Shown one piece after another: positions 9,033 to 18,555 of a stretch of 64,000 nt of DNA. Location of the stretch: positions 388,874 to 452,873 of the forward strand of contig JABSQN010000001.1 of the NCBI GenBank assembly GCA_013215825.1, in the 5' to 3' direction. Below the pieces are notes generated by a model. That model had not been told where the DNA came from and made no database searches. It saw only the letters and a program-made list of their open reading frames with translations. Source of the stretch: Piscirickettsiaceae bacterium (GTDB lineage: Bacteria; Pseudomonadota; Gammaproteobacteria; Nitrosococcales; Methylophagaceae). Position 1 is the stretch's first letter, and every line of letters starts with the position of its first letter. Made by a program: the position numbers and the translations under genes.

Positions 9033-9461
9033 CTGTTTTACGCTCAGCCATTTTGCTTTGCCAAAGCCGGCAACGAGTCGAGCTTTAGTTAGTTTTAGTA
9101 GATAAAAATGAAAGCCAGGTAAGTTTAGAAAGATATCTGAATCAGGAAATTGAGCAAGATAATCATGACGTAATTTTTCATCATCATTCGTTATTTCAGC
9201 AATAGCTAAACAGGTAATTCTTGCACCTGTGCTTGGGTTGTCGGCATCAGCAGGATCAAAAATAGTGAGTGATACTTTAGCATTAGCTTGAATATTATGA
9301 CTGTGTTCGGCTAGATGACTAATAAAAATTGCAATATCACCGTTATCGCTAATGATATAGGGTGTAATTGAGCCAAATGGATAGCCTAATTCAGCTTGTG
9401 AGTGTGTTGATAATACGCCGTAGTGTAGATTTTTAATAAACTGTGCGGGCTCAAGTATCAT
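9021..9461 (-). CDS. Pyridoxamine 5'-phosphate oxidase-like FMN-binding fold protein (HugZ-type)
   Basis: A 146-residue split-barrel protein resembling the N-terminal domain of HugZ-type haem oxygenases: a GVLSTHS strand, a YPFGSITPYI segment, SHLAEHSHNIQANAKVSL, and the G-x-R-I-T-C strand. The C-terminal DUF2470 domain of full HugZ proteins is absent. The frame can start at a TTG (9479), but the ATG at 9461 overlaps the upstream stop codon as ATGA, a normal coupled start, so it is preferred. A role in haem or flavin metabolism is possible but unproven. Confidence 0.78.
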   Translation of the reverse strand: MILEPAQFIKNLHYGVLSTHSQAELGYPFGSITPYIISDNGDIAIFISHLAEHSHNIQANAKVSLTIFDPADADNPSTGARITCLAIAEITNDDEKLRHDYLAQFPDSDIFLNLPGFHFYLLKLTKARLVAGFGKAKWLSVKQLGL

Positions 9462-10249
9462 GGCTTTAACGTTATCCAATTAATTTCTCGTGCAGTAGTA
9501 TCACCGACAACAACTTGCTTTAAGCTTTTAGGTATTTCAACTTGGCTGGGTGAAAGTGCAATACGACCCGCCATAAGTTCGGCTAGCTTTTGTGGATGCA
9601 GTGGTATTTGTTCTGGTTTAGCATAGCCGGCAGGGTAAACAGGTTGATTATTAGTATCATATTTATCACTCGCACCGACAGTATGTAAAATTTCATGAGT
9701 CATTATGATGGTGTTCTGTTTATTCTGCCGAGAATCCGCAAAGACATTAATAATACCAATCAAACCTTTCTGTAAGCCTAATGAGTGCTCAAGTGCTTGA
9801 TTGTCTTGTCGCTGATGATAGAGTACATAAAGACGAATTCTATCGGTATTAGATTTGTTATCAGGCGTGTTTTTATAGGCCCAATATCGGAGCTTCAAGC
9901 TCCAAATCATAATATTTAGTATCGAACCATTTCTTGCTGGTGGCGATGGTGGTAGAGAGTGAATTGTTGCACCTAGAGCGGTGATAATAGGTTGTGATGT
10001 GATAAGTTGATATTGCTCAGCATTGCGAGCAAAGAAGCTATCAATATCCTGAAAGTTTTTTATTGTTAATTGTTGAATATAGTCATCGGTTTCAATAGTG
10101 TTATCGCCATTGATTGGGAATATCGTCACTTCAATCGGCTTATACCATGAAGTAGTATTAATACGTTGTTCTTTGGTATAGATCGCGGATGCTGCCAATA
10201 TTAAGAGTAGAACTATAATGCGAACATTTCTAAAACTAAATACTTTCAT
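9458..10249 (-). CDS. Membrane-anchored HExxH metallopeptidase-like protein, unknown family
   Basis: A 263-residue protein with an N-terminal signal anchor (about residues 8-24) and a soluble domain facing the periplasm. It carries the zinc-binding pattern HEILHTVGASD at residues 185-195, an HExxH followed by Gly and a possible third ligand Asp195, similar to gluzincin/metzincin layouts with Asp in place of the third His. The stretch around it (ITHSLP, ADSRQNKQNTIIMTHE, then YPAGYAKP) does not bring a named family to mind. It is translationally coupled to the FMN-fold gene. Protease activity is inferred from the motif alone. Confidence 0.65.
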   Translation of the reverse strand: MKVFSFRNVRIIVLLLILAASAIYTKEQRINTTSWYKPIEVTIFPINGDNTIETDDYIQQLTIKNFQDIDSFFARNAEQYQLITSQPIITALGATIHSLPPSPPARNGSILNIMIWSLKLRYWAYKNTPDNKSNTDRIRLYVLYHQRQDNQALEHSLGLQKGLIGIINVFADSRQNKQNTIIMTHEILHTVGASDKYDTNNQPVYPAGYAKPEQIPLHPQKLAELMAGRIALSPSQVEIPKSLKQVVVGDTTAREINWITLKP

Positions 10250-10270
10250 AAATTCAATTATTGATGAGCA

Positions 10271-10304
10271 TAAAAAAGGCCGGAGGATAAATCCACCGGC
10301 CTTT
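10271..10304 (-). terminator. Rho-independent terminator of the cold-shock gene
   Basis: The stem AAAGGCCGG (10275-10283) pairs with CCGGCCTTT (10296-10304). An inner GGA/TCC pair closes a TAAA loop. On the minus strand the stem is followed by a run of T (complement of the A run at 10272-10277), so it is an intrinsic terminator for the leftward csp transcript. Confidence 0.88.
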
Positions 10305-10327
10305 CATATTTAGTATTAAACTAAAAT

Positions 10328-10537
10328 TTATACTGGAACAACGTTTTCAGCTTGTGGGCCTTTTGCGCCTTGTGTCACTTCCATTGATACAGCTTGACCT
10401 TCTTTCAAAGATTTGAAGCCTTCTGCTTGGATTGCACTGTGGTGTACGAATACATCTGGACCGTCAGCTTGCTCAATAAAACCGAAACCTTTTTCGTCAT
10501 TGAACCACTTTACTGTACCTGTTACTTGATCTGCCAT
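10328..10537 (-). CDS. Cold-shock protein, CspA family
   Basis: A 69-residue single-domain OB-fold protein that binds single-stranded RNA and DNA. Both RNA-binding motifs are intact: KGFGFI (RNP1) and VFVHHSAI (RNP2). It acts as an RNA chaperone; whether it is cold induced cannot be told from sequence. It lies 38 bp after yggX and has its own strong terminator. Which Csp paralogue it is cannot be decided. Confidence 0.96.
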   Translation of the reverse strand: MADQVTGTVKWFNDEKGFGFIEQADGPDVFVHHSAIQAEGFKSLKEGQAVSMEVTQGAKGPQAENVVPV

Positions 10538-10575
10538 GTCTAACCTCTATACTTTGTTACTTTAAATATTAATAA

Positions 10576-10842
10576 TTACTCAGCAATAAAATCTGCTGGT
10601 GGTGTTGATCCTTCACCAAAAAAGAATTTATCCAACTCTTCTTTAAGAAACTGCTGAGACTTAGGATCAGCCAGCGATAAACGATTCTCGTTTATCAGCA
10701 TGGTTTGTTGGCCCAACCACATTTGCCATGCCTCTTTCGAGACCGACTCATATATCTTTTTGCCAAGTTCGCCAGGATAAGGTGGAAAATCCATCCCATC
10801 CGCTTCTTTTTGAAGTTTAACACAATGAACAGTATGTGCCAT
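10576..10842 (-). CDS. yggX: Fe(II)-trafficking / oxidative damage protection protein YggX
   Basis: An 88-residue cytoplasmic protein of the YggX family, with the conserved [19 protein letters not shown] start, the [13 protein letters not shown] segment and ANxxP-like [10 protein letters not shown] region. It is implicated in protecting Fe-S clusters and in iron handling. It overlaps the mutY stop by one base (TAATG), the usual mutY-yggX pair, which makes sense because MutY holds a 4Fe-4S cluster. Confidence 0.95.
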   Translation of the reverse strand: MAHTVHCVKLQKEADGMDFPPYPGELGKKIYESVSKEAWQMWLGQQTMLINENRLSLADPKSQQFLKEELDKFFFGEGSTPPADFIAE

Positions 10843-11900
10843 TAGTTCCTCATTTTTTGTAGTTGTTCTAGAAATAGTTTTACTGGTGCGGGCAAGCCGA
10901 TCAGTAATGCAGCGTCTATTTTATACCAAGTTAAACTTTTATTCTCGGCAATGTGATTATTATCAATTGAACACTGAATGATATAGGGGTGAATATCGAG
11001 TTTGAAATGGCTAAATACATGGCGGATGTAAGGCTGTGTGGTGATGTTAGCGACATTGATAAAAAGCTTGTTTTGGCAGAAATCATCAATGTTCTTGCTA
11101 TTGTCAGTTTCAGGAAAACTCCATAACCCACCCCAGATACCATTATTAGGTCGATGTTCTAGTAGTACTTCACCTGTCTCTAATTGTGCAATTAACCAAT
11201 TTGTTTGACGAGTAGGAATTATTTTTTTAGGTTTGGGACTTGGGTAGTTCTGCGGAACATTATGTTGAAATGCGTCACAGTTTTCTTGTAAAGGGCAAAT
11301 TTCGCATTTAGGTTTGCTACGCGTACATACGGTTGCTCCTAAGTCCATTTGCGCTTGGATATAGTTTGCAATGCGGTGTGTAGGTAATAACTCTTCGGCA
11401 CATTGCCATAGTTTATTCTCAGTTTTTTTCTTACCTGGCCAGCCTTCAATTGCATAATAGCGCGCTAAAACACGCTTTACATTGCCATCAAGAATTGGAA
11501 AACGCTGGTGATATGCAAGAGTCATAATAGCGCCAGCAGTCGACCGGCCTATTCCTGGCAGTTCGATAAGTTCATATAAATTATCAGGGAGTTGACTATT
11601 ATATTTCTGAACAAGAATAATTGCTGTTTTATGTAAGTTTCTTGCGCGTGCGTAATAACCTAACCCCGTCCATAAGGCGAGTACATCGTCGATGGGTGCA
11701 TTAGCAAGTGATTGAATATCATTATACTGCTGGGTAAAGCGATGGTAATAATCAATAACAGTACTCACTTGAGTTTGCTGTAACATGATTTCAGATAACC
11801 AAACGTGGAAGGGCGTTGGCTGCTGTTGCCAAGGAAGGTTTTTACGGCCAGACTGATCAAACCAGATTAATAATTGATCGCTAAAGTTGAATGTAGTCAA
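10842..11900 (-). CDS. mutY: A/G-specific adenine DNA glycosylase MutY
   Basis: A 352-residue base-excision repair enzyme that removes adenine opposite 8-oxoguanine. Visible features are the helix-hairpin-helix [12 protein letters not shown], the catalytic Asp in [12 protein letters not shown], the catalytic Glu in [11 protein letters not shown], and the 4Fe-4S cysteines in the C-x6-C-x2-C-x5-C pattern ([17 protein letters not shown]). The C-terminal NUDIX-like domain for 8-oxoG recognition follows ([15 protein letters not shown]). Length is normal. Confidence 0.97.
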   Translation of the reverse strand: MTTFNFSDQLLIWFDQSGRKNLPWQQQPTPFHVWLSEIMLQQTQVSTVIDYYHRFTQQYNDIQSLANAPIDDVLALWTGLGYYARARNLHKTAIILVQKYNSQLPDNLYELIELPGIGRSTAGAIMTLAYHQRFPILDGNVKRVLARYYAIEGWPGKKKTENKLWQCAEELLPTHRIANYIQAQMDLGATVCTRSKPKCEICPLQENCDAFQHNVPQNYPSPKPKKIIPTRQTNWLIAQLETGEVLLEHRPNNGIWGGLWSFPETDNSKNIDDFCQNKLFINVANITTQPYIRHVFSHFKLDIHPYIIQCSIDNNHIAENKSLTWYKIDAALLIGLPAPVKLFLEQLQKMRN

Positions 11901-11921
11901 AATTGTAGGGGTTCATTAAAG

Positions 11922-11949
11922 CTCTGTAGCCTTTGATATGGCTACAGAG
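11922..11949 (-). terminator. Intergenic hairpin downstream of the AsmA gene
   Basis: A perfect 10-bp stem (CTCTGTAGCC with GGCTACAGAG, 8-base loop) lies between the AsmA gene stop and the mutY start. On the minus strand it is followed only by a short T stretch (CTTTAATG), so termination is likely but not certain. Confidence 0.55.
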
Positions 11950-11967
11950 ATATTTGATTGGAATGAA

Positions 11968-14406
11968 TTAGAAGAAACTTTTAAGTTTATCGCTAAGTGC
12001 ATCTTTCAGCTGATCTTCAGTTGATTTTGGTGCTGGTTCAGTAGATGCTTCAGTTGTGTCTGGTGTTGTTTCGGTAGGAGCCGCGGTTTCAGTACCCAAT
12101 AGCCCACCTAATAAACCACCAAGATCGCTGCCTACTTCGTCTTTTAATTTATCAGCTAATTTTGCTTTAATTTCTGCTGTGGCTTTCTCTTTAAATAAGC
12201 TAGCTAAATCAACAGTTGGTTTAGGATTATCAAATGTACCTGTGATTTTAACTGGGATAGTTAGCCCTTTAAGTTCAGCTAACTCTACACCTTCTTGTCC
12301 TTTTGACGTGCCGACGATCGATACTTTTAAACCGTAATCAATGGCCTCTTTTGGTAAATCAACTGTGCCTGCACCATTAATGCGCAATAATGGTGACATG
12401 ACAAGAAAGTCTTGATTATTGATTATGCCATTTTTAGCTGTAAATGAGCCAGTTAAACTGGCAAAATCCGTTTTAAGCGGTGCATCTGAATCTGGCAGTG
12501 TTTTTCCTGACATAGCGGCTTTTGCTTTACGAATACTTTCCGCAATATTAATGCCCTTTATAGCACCATCAGTAAATGAAAATTTACCACTACCTGTTAG
12601 GGTTTGTTTAATTTGCTCAACAGTCGCGCCATTTCCTGTTAATTTCGCCTGTGCATTAGCGGTTCCAGAAAGTTTATCATCACCAGTTAAGTCTTTTAAT
12701 AATGGGCCTACTTGTACATTTTTAAGACGTTCGTTAAGAGATAGTTTTAATGTTTTACCCTTAGCATCTAAATTAACATTACCATTGTATTGACCTTGAT
12801 AAAGATTGGCGCTAAGAGGGGCTAATTTAATTAAACCTTTGGCAGCATTTATTTTGATGTGGATATTCTCACTATGAGTACCACTCACTTTTAATTTGCC
12901 AATATCAAGCGTTCCTTTGGCGTTAATGGCTCTTAATGTTTCAAGTGGAAGTTGGCTGGCACCTGCTGCTGCGGTAGCTGCAGGTGGTGTAGCTATCTGT
13001 TCTTCTTTTGAAACGGGTGGTAAGTAACGATCAGCATTAATTTCATCTAATACTAATTTGAATGTAATCGCTGGATTAATAAAGTCCGTTATTGAGAATT
13101 GACCCTTTAAGTTACTTTGGTCCAAAACAACGTTAAGTTGTTTAGCATTGAAGTGTTTGCTTGAGGCGGTAAATTCGGTATCAAGTTGAACCAAACTCAA
13201 GGTACTATCATCTGCCATTATAGGAAGTTCTATCGCTAAATTGTTAGCAAGTTGTCTAAGGTTAAATGGGCTAACGTTTAGATTACCTGCCACATTTGGA
13301 TTATCAGAAGATAGTTTGCTGACATTAATCTGACCATTAATAAGTAAGTCTTGTATAGATAAGGCTAAATCAGATAACGATAATGATTGCTTTGCTTGGT
13401 CAGAAATAATATTGGTTTTTAATGTAATGTCTGCTTTGCCGCCAGGTAGGGCTGGATCAGTGATTGTTGCTGATAAATCGACAGCTGTTAATGATGTTTG
13501 TTGATTAGCGAGGTTTGCTGAAATAGAGGTTGATAATGTTGCATCAATTTCTTGCTGGTCTTTATTTGCTTTAACGGTGAGTGATAATCCATCAATGGTA
13601 ACCAACTGTTTGAGCATATCGGCATTAATATCAGCACTTAAAGCAATATCTGCTTTTGAAAATGGTAAGTCAGCACCTTCTGCTTGCGTTGTAAAATCAA
13701 GGTCTGTCAGGCTATATTGTTGCTTTTCAAGATCAACCATTACGTTTGTAGTTAAACTGATATGTGCTTTAGCCTGTTGTTTTGCACTGGTAATATTGAA
13801 GTCCATATTAAGCGCAGTGGCTTTGCCCGGAACTAATGGATCGGTTGTTAGATTTAAGTTTTTAAGTTGGTAATTGTCGCCAGTGCTGGCATCATCCCAG
13901 ATAATATTTGCATTAGATAATTGAACCCCTGCAATACTAATTGCAGCCAGTGCTGGAGCACCAGACTCACTTGATGCGCTCTCTTTTTTATCAGCAGTAT
14001 TAGTTGTCGACTCGCTTGATACAAGATCATCCCAGTTAGTTTTTCCTGCTTTATTTTTTTCGAGATTAAGCACTAAGCCATCAAGAATAATGGTGTCCAT
14101 TTCAAGCTGTTTATTAAGTAATGGCATCAATTTGATGCGAACTTCAACGGCATTTACTTTAGCGAAGGTATCCGCTTTAAAACCTTTTGCATTACTAAGC
14201 GATAAGGAACCTAATTCAAGAGCAATCCACGGAAACACAGATAATTCTATGTCACCTTCAAGTGTTAGTTGTCGTCCAGTTGCCTTTTCTACTTGATCAG
14301 AAATTTCTTGTTTATAATCATTGGGGTCAATAAAGAAGGGTAGGGCAATAAGACCTGCTACGGTAAGTATGACAATGACAAAAATAAGTTTTAATAGTGT
14401 TCGCAT
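11968..14406 (-). CDS. AsmA family protein
   Basis: An 812-residue envelope protein of the AsmA/YhdP/TamB-like group. One N-terminal membrane helix (about residues 5-26) is followed at once by FIDPNDYKQEISDQVEKATG, the AsmA signature start, then long beta-rich repeats and a C-terminal AsmA-type region (YGLKVSIVGTSKGQEGVEL). The last 60 residues are low in complexity, with many Thr, Glu and Pro. Family members are periplasmic bridge-like proteins that probably help carry phospholipid to the outer membrane. Several antisense open frames here are shadows of its even codon pattern. Confidence 0.9.
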   Translation of the reverse strand: MRTLLKLIFVIVILTVAGLIALPFFIDPNDYKQEISDQVEKATGRQLTLEGDIELSVFPWIALELGSLSLSNAKGFKADTFAKVNAVEVRIKLMPLLNKQLEMDTIILDGLVLNLEKNKAGKTNWDDLVSSESTTNTADKKESASSESGAPALAAISIAGVQLSNANIIWDDASTGDNYQLKNLNLTTDPLVPGKATALNMDFNITSAKQQAKAHISLTTNVMVDLEKQQYSLTDLDFTTQAEGADLPFSKADIALSADINADMLKQLVTIDGLSLTVKANKDQQEIDATLSTSISANLANQQTSLTAVDLSATITDPALPGGKADITLKTNIISDQAKQSLSLSDLALSIQDLLINGQINVSKLSSDNPNVAGNLNVSPFNLRQLANNLAIELPIMADDSTLSLVQLDTEFTASSKHFNAKQLNVVLDQSNLKGQFSITDFINPAITFKLVLDEINADRYLPPVSKEEQIATPPAATAAAGASQLPLETLRAINAKGTLDIGKLKVSGTHSENIHIKINAAKGLIKLAPLSANLYQGQYNGNVNLDAKGKTLKLSLNERLKNVQVGPLLKDLTGDDKLSGTANAQAKLTGNGATVEQIKQTLTGSGKFSFTDGAIKGINIAESIRKAKAAMSGKTLPDSDAPLKTDFASLTGSFTAKNGIINNQDFLVMSPLLRINGAGTVDLPKEAIDYGLKVSIVGTSKGQEGVELAELKGLTIPVKITGTFDNPKPTVDLASLFKEKATAEIKAKLADKLKDEVGSDLGGLLGGLLGTETAAPTETTPDTTEASTEPAPKSTEDQLKDALSDKLKSFF

Positions 14407-14447
14407 GATTTTATTCCCTAAAATTTAGATGCTATTTAATATGAGCA

Positions 14448-16376
14448 TTATGAACTAGCTTGAAGCTTAAAGCTAAATTGTTCAAAGTGTAGGGTATGAT
14501 GAATTAATGTGTCGGTGATAATAGAGTATGTTTCATCACCCTCTTTTACACGAAATATTCGATTATTAGAAAAGACGCCTTTATTCACAATCACGGTTTT
14601 TCCTTGTTTGCTGTCCTCAACTTCTGCAAGTAATAATCCTTGAAATATTTCAGTCTCACCATCGGGAATAAATGTGATGGCTGTTGGTGATGTTGAATGT
14701 AGTTCTAATCCAATACGAGTTGTATCCTTATTAATATGTAGCCATCTGATTACGCCGAGTAATGGTGTCGAAGCCGAATCAAAGATAGCAATAAAATCAC
14801 CAATATTAAGCGAAATGTGGCGATCACTATTTCTAGTTGCCATTATGCCGCCTTCACTTTTATTAGTAATAGTCCATTTAAGCGATTTCGAAAAATCATT
14901 ACTATCTAAACAGTGATGAATAGAGACTACGCCACTAGCAATATTGACTTGATGCACTTCAACACTTGGCATACGTTCATATTCTCGTTGGTAGGAAGCA
15001 TCGATTTGTGGTCTGATTTTTTGTAGTAATTGAAAGTCGAGGTTATAAGTCCCTTTTTGAAATGACTTAGCCATGTCATCGATAACATGTAAGACAGGGT
15101 AAGTGTTAAGTAACCGTGCTTGTGGTAATTTTCGGTCTTCAATATTTATTGATGATAATGGCCGAGGGGGATGATCGCTAGTACCCGAGATGTAAAAATT
15201 TGAAGCAAGGAGTAATTGGCTACTTGCTTTAATTTGTTTATCGCTTAAATGAGAAATTTTTATTTGATCAGCAATGGTCCCCATTAAATTAAATAATCGG
15301 AAAATATCGTATTTTTCTAAACTAAATGGTTCGGCTATATTAGTTAGCATTAGCTGACTGTAGTTATGAAAAAAAGAGTTATCTATAGATATATCTTTAA
15401 TAGATACTAACGTGCTTAGAGTGTTACTGGCTTCACAATAAATATAAAGTTGATGTAAGTCTTGGATTGAGCCAGAAGGAGGAGAACGGTAATATCGATA
15501 TGAGTGCAAGATCAACAAGCTGATTAATTCAGCAAGACGATTAATGGCAATTAAGAATCGAGAATTTGAGTTTGGGTGTTCCCCAGATTGATAGTATTCA
15601 TTAATAATAATTTTATAAGCAATAATAAGCTCACCGAGTAAATTGCTTAAGTTATTAATTGCTTTTAAAAATTCAGCGGGTGATGATGTTTCACGCTGAA
15701 TTGAGGTTAAATCACGATTAAATACAAGTTTATGAATTGGCCTACGATAAATATCAAGTAGAGTTAAGCGATTGTTTCCAGGAATGCTAGTTCGATTTAA
15801 CGGTGTTAGGTTTCCTAAAATAGCACTAATGATTTTATCATTATCATTTTCAGGTAACTGCTTAAGCCATTGTGATAATAATTCCGGATCCGTAATTGTG
15901 TGTGGCGAATTAATCGATTTTTCTGGCGTTGAAAAATTTAGACTAGGAAGCTCTTTTCGTGGTGTTTTCTTGTGACGAAACCGTTGGGATAAGTTGGATA
16001 AAAAGGATGGTTTTTTAGTTGATTTATCAGTAGTGGTAACTGTTATATCTGTGTTATTAGCATTGATTTGTTGAGAAACGGCATTGAGTATTTGTGTGAG
16101 ATTTTTGGAACGTAGCGGTTTCTTCAGAATAAAACGCTCATTATTAGGCATATTTTCTTCAGAGGCTAGAACTGCAACAGTACCATTCTTATGTTGTTGC
16201 CAAGCTGTTGAACCTTCATCACTATCTAAAGAGTAGATCGCGAGATCAATATGACCCTTTTCGATCAGCTGCCATTTTTGGAGCAGTGATTTATCAGTAA
16301 GATTGAGCATTGATTTTAATAATGCATAGTCAGTGTCATTAAAACCATACGCTTTAATATGTAAAAATGACATCAA
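14448..16376 (-). CDS. PilZ-like domain protein with pseudo-receiver-like N-terminus
   Basis: A 642-residue cytoplasmic protein without membrane helices. The first 120 residues look like a receiver-type fold without the phospho-acceptor pattern, ending in FILKKPLRSKNL, which recalls the K-P-x-x-x-x-L end of receiver domains. A long helical middle follows. Residues about 480-580 resemble PilZ, with NKSEGGI (N-x-S-x-x-G) and LGVIRWLHINKDTTRIGLEL. I could not find the usual RxxxR c-di-GMP motif ahead of it, so c-di-GMP binding is unsure. It overlaps the CNNM gene stop by 4 bp (ATGA), so the two are coupled. Confidence 0.6.
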   Translation of the reverse strand: MMSFLHIKAYGFNDTDYALLKSMLNLTDKSLLQKWQLIEKGHIDLAIYSLDSDEGSTAWQQHKNGTVAVLASEENMPNNERFILKKPLRSKNLTQILNAVSQQINANNTDITVTTTDKSTKKPSFLSNLSQRFRHKKTPRKELPSLNFSTPEKSINSPHTITDPELLSQWLKQLPENDNDKIISAILGNLTPLNRTSIPGNNRLTLLDIYRRPIHKLVFNRDLTSIQRETSSPAEFLKAINNLSNLLGELIIAYKIIINEYYQSGEHPNSNSRFLIAINRLAELISLLILHSYRYYRSPPSGSIQDLHQLYIYCEASNTLSTLVSIKDISIDNSFFHNYSQLMLTNIAEPFSLEKYDIFRLFNLMGTIADQIKISHLSDKQIKASSQLLLASNFYISGTSDHPPRPLSSINIEDRKLPQARLLNTYPVLHVIDDMAKSFQKGTYNLDFQLLQKIRPQIDASYQREYERMPSVEVHQVNIASGVVSIHHCLDSNDFSKSLKWTITNKSEGGIMATRNSDRHISLNIGDFIAIFDSASTPLLGVIRWLHINKDTTRIGLELHSTSPTAITFIPDGETEIFQGLLLAEVEDSKQGKTVIVNKGVFSNNRIFRVKEGDETYSIITDTLIHHTLHFEQFSFKLQASS

Positions 16377-17650
16377 TCTCTCTCCGTGGAATTGGCAGCT
16401 TGACTGATTCTAACCGTACGAATAACATTATCAGCTGTTTGCACAACCTCAATTACATAATCCTCAATTCGTAAACTGACACCAGGACTTGGGATGCTTT
16501 CTAAATATTCTAAAATAAGGCCGTTGATTGTTTTAGGGCCCTCAGTGGGTAGGTTCCAGTGATTATTCCGGTTAATTTCACGAATATTGGCAGAACCATT
16601 GATAAGGTAACTACCATCTTGTTGAGGGTGAATATCTTTGTCTTCATCTATCAAATCATCAGTAAATTCTCCAACAATTTCTCGGAAGATATCTTCAAGG
16701 GTGATTAAGCCAAGAATATCACCATATTCATCAACGACTAAGCCTGTGCGTCTCCGATGGCGCTGAAATTGAATAAGCTGGGTATTAAGCGGGGTGTTTT
16801 CCGGTACAAAGTAGGCTCGTTTAATGATGCTACGTAAATTGTCTTTATTGAGATTGTCTTGAGCAAGAAAGTGTAGGGCCTTTCTGACATGTAAGATCCC
16901 AACAATGGAATCCATATTGTCTTCATAGATAGGTAAACGAGTAAATCCGCAATGAGATAGGTGTTTGATGATGTCTGAGATAGATTCATTCAAATCCAGC
17001 CCTTCCATTTCATTACGAGGCACCATTACATCATTAACCGTCACTTTTTCTAGATCAAGGATGCTCATCAACATTTTTTTATGACGTTGGGGAATTAAAC
17101 TTCCTGCTTCTTTTAATGCCATACGTAGTTCTTCAGAATTAATGGCGGCAGTGGATACGTCTTCTGAAGATACGCCAAATAATGCCAATAAACGATTGGT
17201 AATAATATTGATAATCCAGACGAGTGGATACAGTAGAAATAAGAGTGGTTTAAGTACAAAACTAGCAGGAAATGCGACTCGTTCAGGGTGTAATGCAGCC
17301 AGTGTTTTTGGTGTAACTTCGGCAAATAATAAAACGACAAGAGTAAGTGTGAAGGTGGCAATAACAATGCCGTTTTCACCATAGAGCTTTACACCAATAA
17401 TGGTTGCAATAGCTGAAGCTAATATATTGACAAAATTATTACCCAGCAGAATCAAACCAATTAAGCGATCTGGGCGTGCCAGTAATTGACCGGCTCGAAT
17501 AGCACCTGAATGACCTTCTTGCTCTAAGTGGCGAAGGCGGTATTTATTCAGTGACATTAATGCTGTTTCTGAGCTAGAAAAGAAGGCAGAAAGTAGCAAT
17601 AAAATAAATAAAACTATAAATAAAAGCGATAGCGATGTGGTTTCAAGCAT
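16373..17650 (-). CDS. CNNM/CorC-type transporter (DUF21, CBS pair, CorC_HlyC domain)
   Basis: A 425-residue inner-membrane protein of the HlyC/CorC (CNNM) family. An N-terminal DUF21 domain with about four helices contains the SSSETALMSLNKYRLRHL signature. It is followed by two CBS domains (VPRNEMEGLDL; RTGLVVDEYGDILGLITLED) and a C-terminal CorC_HlyC domain. Characterised relatives export or exchange Mg2+. It belongs to the YfjD/CorB-like subgroup. It sits 2 bp from the ypjD-like gene, in the conserved ypjD-corB-(ffh) neighbourhood of gammaproteobacteria. Confidence 0.92.
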   Translation of the reverse strand: MLETTSLSLLFIVLFILLLLSAFFSSSETALMSLNKYRLRHLEQEGHSGAIRAGQLLARPDRLIGLILLGNNFVNILASAIATIIGVKLYGENGIVIATFTLTLVVLLFAEVTPKTLAALHPERVAFPASFVLKPLLFLLYPLVWIINIITNRLLALFGVSSEDVSTAAINSEELRMALKEAGSLIPQRHKKMLMSILDLEKVTVNDVMVPRNEMEGLDLNESISDIIKHLSHCGFTRLPIYEDNMDSIVGILHVRKALHFLAQDNLNKDNLRSIIKRAYFVPENTPLNTQLIQFQRHRRRTGLVVDEYGDILGLITLEDIFREIVGEFTDDLIDEDKDIHPQQDGSYLINGSANIREINRNNHWNLPTEGPKTINGLILEYLESIPSPGVSLRIEDYVIEVVQTADNVIRTVRISQAANSTERD

Positions 17651-17652
17651 GA

Positions 17653-18447
17653 TTATTTAAGAAAAAACTCCAGTACAAATTTGCTACCAAAGTAGGCAAA
17701 AACTAAGAATGAAAAGCCAGTTAATGTCCATTTTATAGCAGTTTTACCTCGCCAACCGTATTGTTTTCGACCCCATAGTAATGTGGCAAATACAGACCAT
17801 GAAATAAATGATAAAAGTGTTTTATGAACGAGGTGCTGGGAAAAAATATTATCAATAAAGATAATACCGGTAAGCAAGCCAATAGTAAGCAAACCAAAAC
17901 CAACCATAATTAATTGAAAAAGAATGGTTTCCATTGATTGAAGTGGTGGTAGTTTTTGTAGCAATCCTGCCAAATGTCGTTGTCGCAATTGCTGTTCTTG
18001 AATAGCTAGCACGATAGCTTGTAAGGCGGCGAGAGTAAATAAACTATAGGCGGCTAGCGACAATAAGATATGCCATTCTAGGGCAGGATTCGCCATGGTA
18101 ACGACGTTTTCCGTTGGTAACACGGTTTTTAAGATAAGACTGAAAGCAACTAGCGGATAAACAATAATGCCAGGATGTGTGATAGGTTTCATCGTTCCTA
18201 TAATAAAGGCGATAAAAGCCATCAACCATGTTGCAATGGTTAATGTTGTGAATAAGCCCAAATCCCATCCGCCGGCAAGACGCATAGTGAAGAATATAGC
18301 TGCACCATGAAAAATCAGAGCAAGCAATGTCACGATACCAATCGATAATAAGCGTTGGCTTTCTTGACGATGACTAACGAAATTATAAATTAAAATAACG
18401 CTACAGCTAATATAGAGTAAAAAGGCGAGTGCATTGGCAATGGCCAT
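17653..18447 (-). CDS. ypjD: YpjD/CcsA-like cytochrome c assembly membrane protein
   Basis: A 264-residue inner-membrane protein with about eight helices, of the CcmC/CcsA haem-handling superfamily. WHILLSLAAYSLFTLAALQA and VHKTLLSFISWSVFATLLWG carry the conserved His residues, but the WWD-type signature of true CcsA is weak. In Enterobacteria YpjD lies beside corB and ffh exactly as here. Its role is not established. It is divergent from ffh; the 108-bp gap contains a perfect TATAAT at 18494-18499 facing ffh without a well-spaced -35. Confidence 0.88.
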   Translation of the reverse strand: MAIANALAFLLYISCSVILIYNFVSHRQESQRLLSIGIVTLLALIFHGAAIFFTMRLAGGWDLGLFTTLTIATWLMAFIAFIIGTMKPITHPGIIVYPLVAFSLILKTVLPTENVVTMANPALEWHILLSLAAYSLFTLAALQAIVLAIQEQQLRQRHLAGLLQKLPPLQSMETILFQLIMVGFGLLTIGLLTGIIFIDNIFSQHLVHKTLLSFISWSVFATLLWGRKQYGWRGKTAIKWTLTGFSFLVFAYFGSKFVLEFFLK

Positions 18448-18555
18448 AGTGTTTCATTCCTTATAGAATGCAATAGTTGATAATATTATCAGTTATAATA
18501 AGCATAATTTCTATTAATTGCCGTTAGTTTCGGCTAAAAATGTTCAAGGTGAACT

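Noticed and set aside
9021-9479. A 152-residue form of the FMN-fold protein starting at 9479
   Set aside because: That start is TTG and gives a 22-bp overlap; the ATG at 9461 forms the normal ATGA overlap.
1-9500. Carboxysome genes or a form I RuBisCO near cbbM
   Set aside because: No shell-protein, CsoS2 or small-subunit frame was found; only cbbM, cbbQ and cbbO are present.
12056-12793. Long open frames on the + strand within the AsmA gene
   Set aside because: They lie fully antisense to a long, well-supported AsmA frame and show no family features; they arise from its codon pattern.
18471-18505. A full ffh promoter with TTGATA and TATAAT
   Set aside because: TATAAT is perfect, but the TTGATA is only 11 bp away, too close for a sigma-70 promoter.
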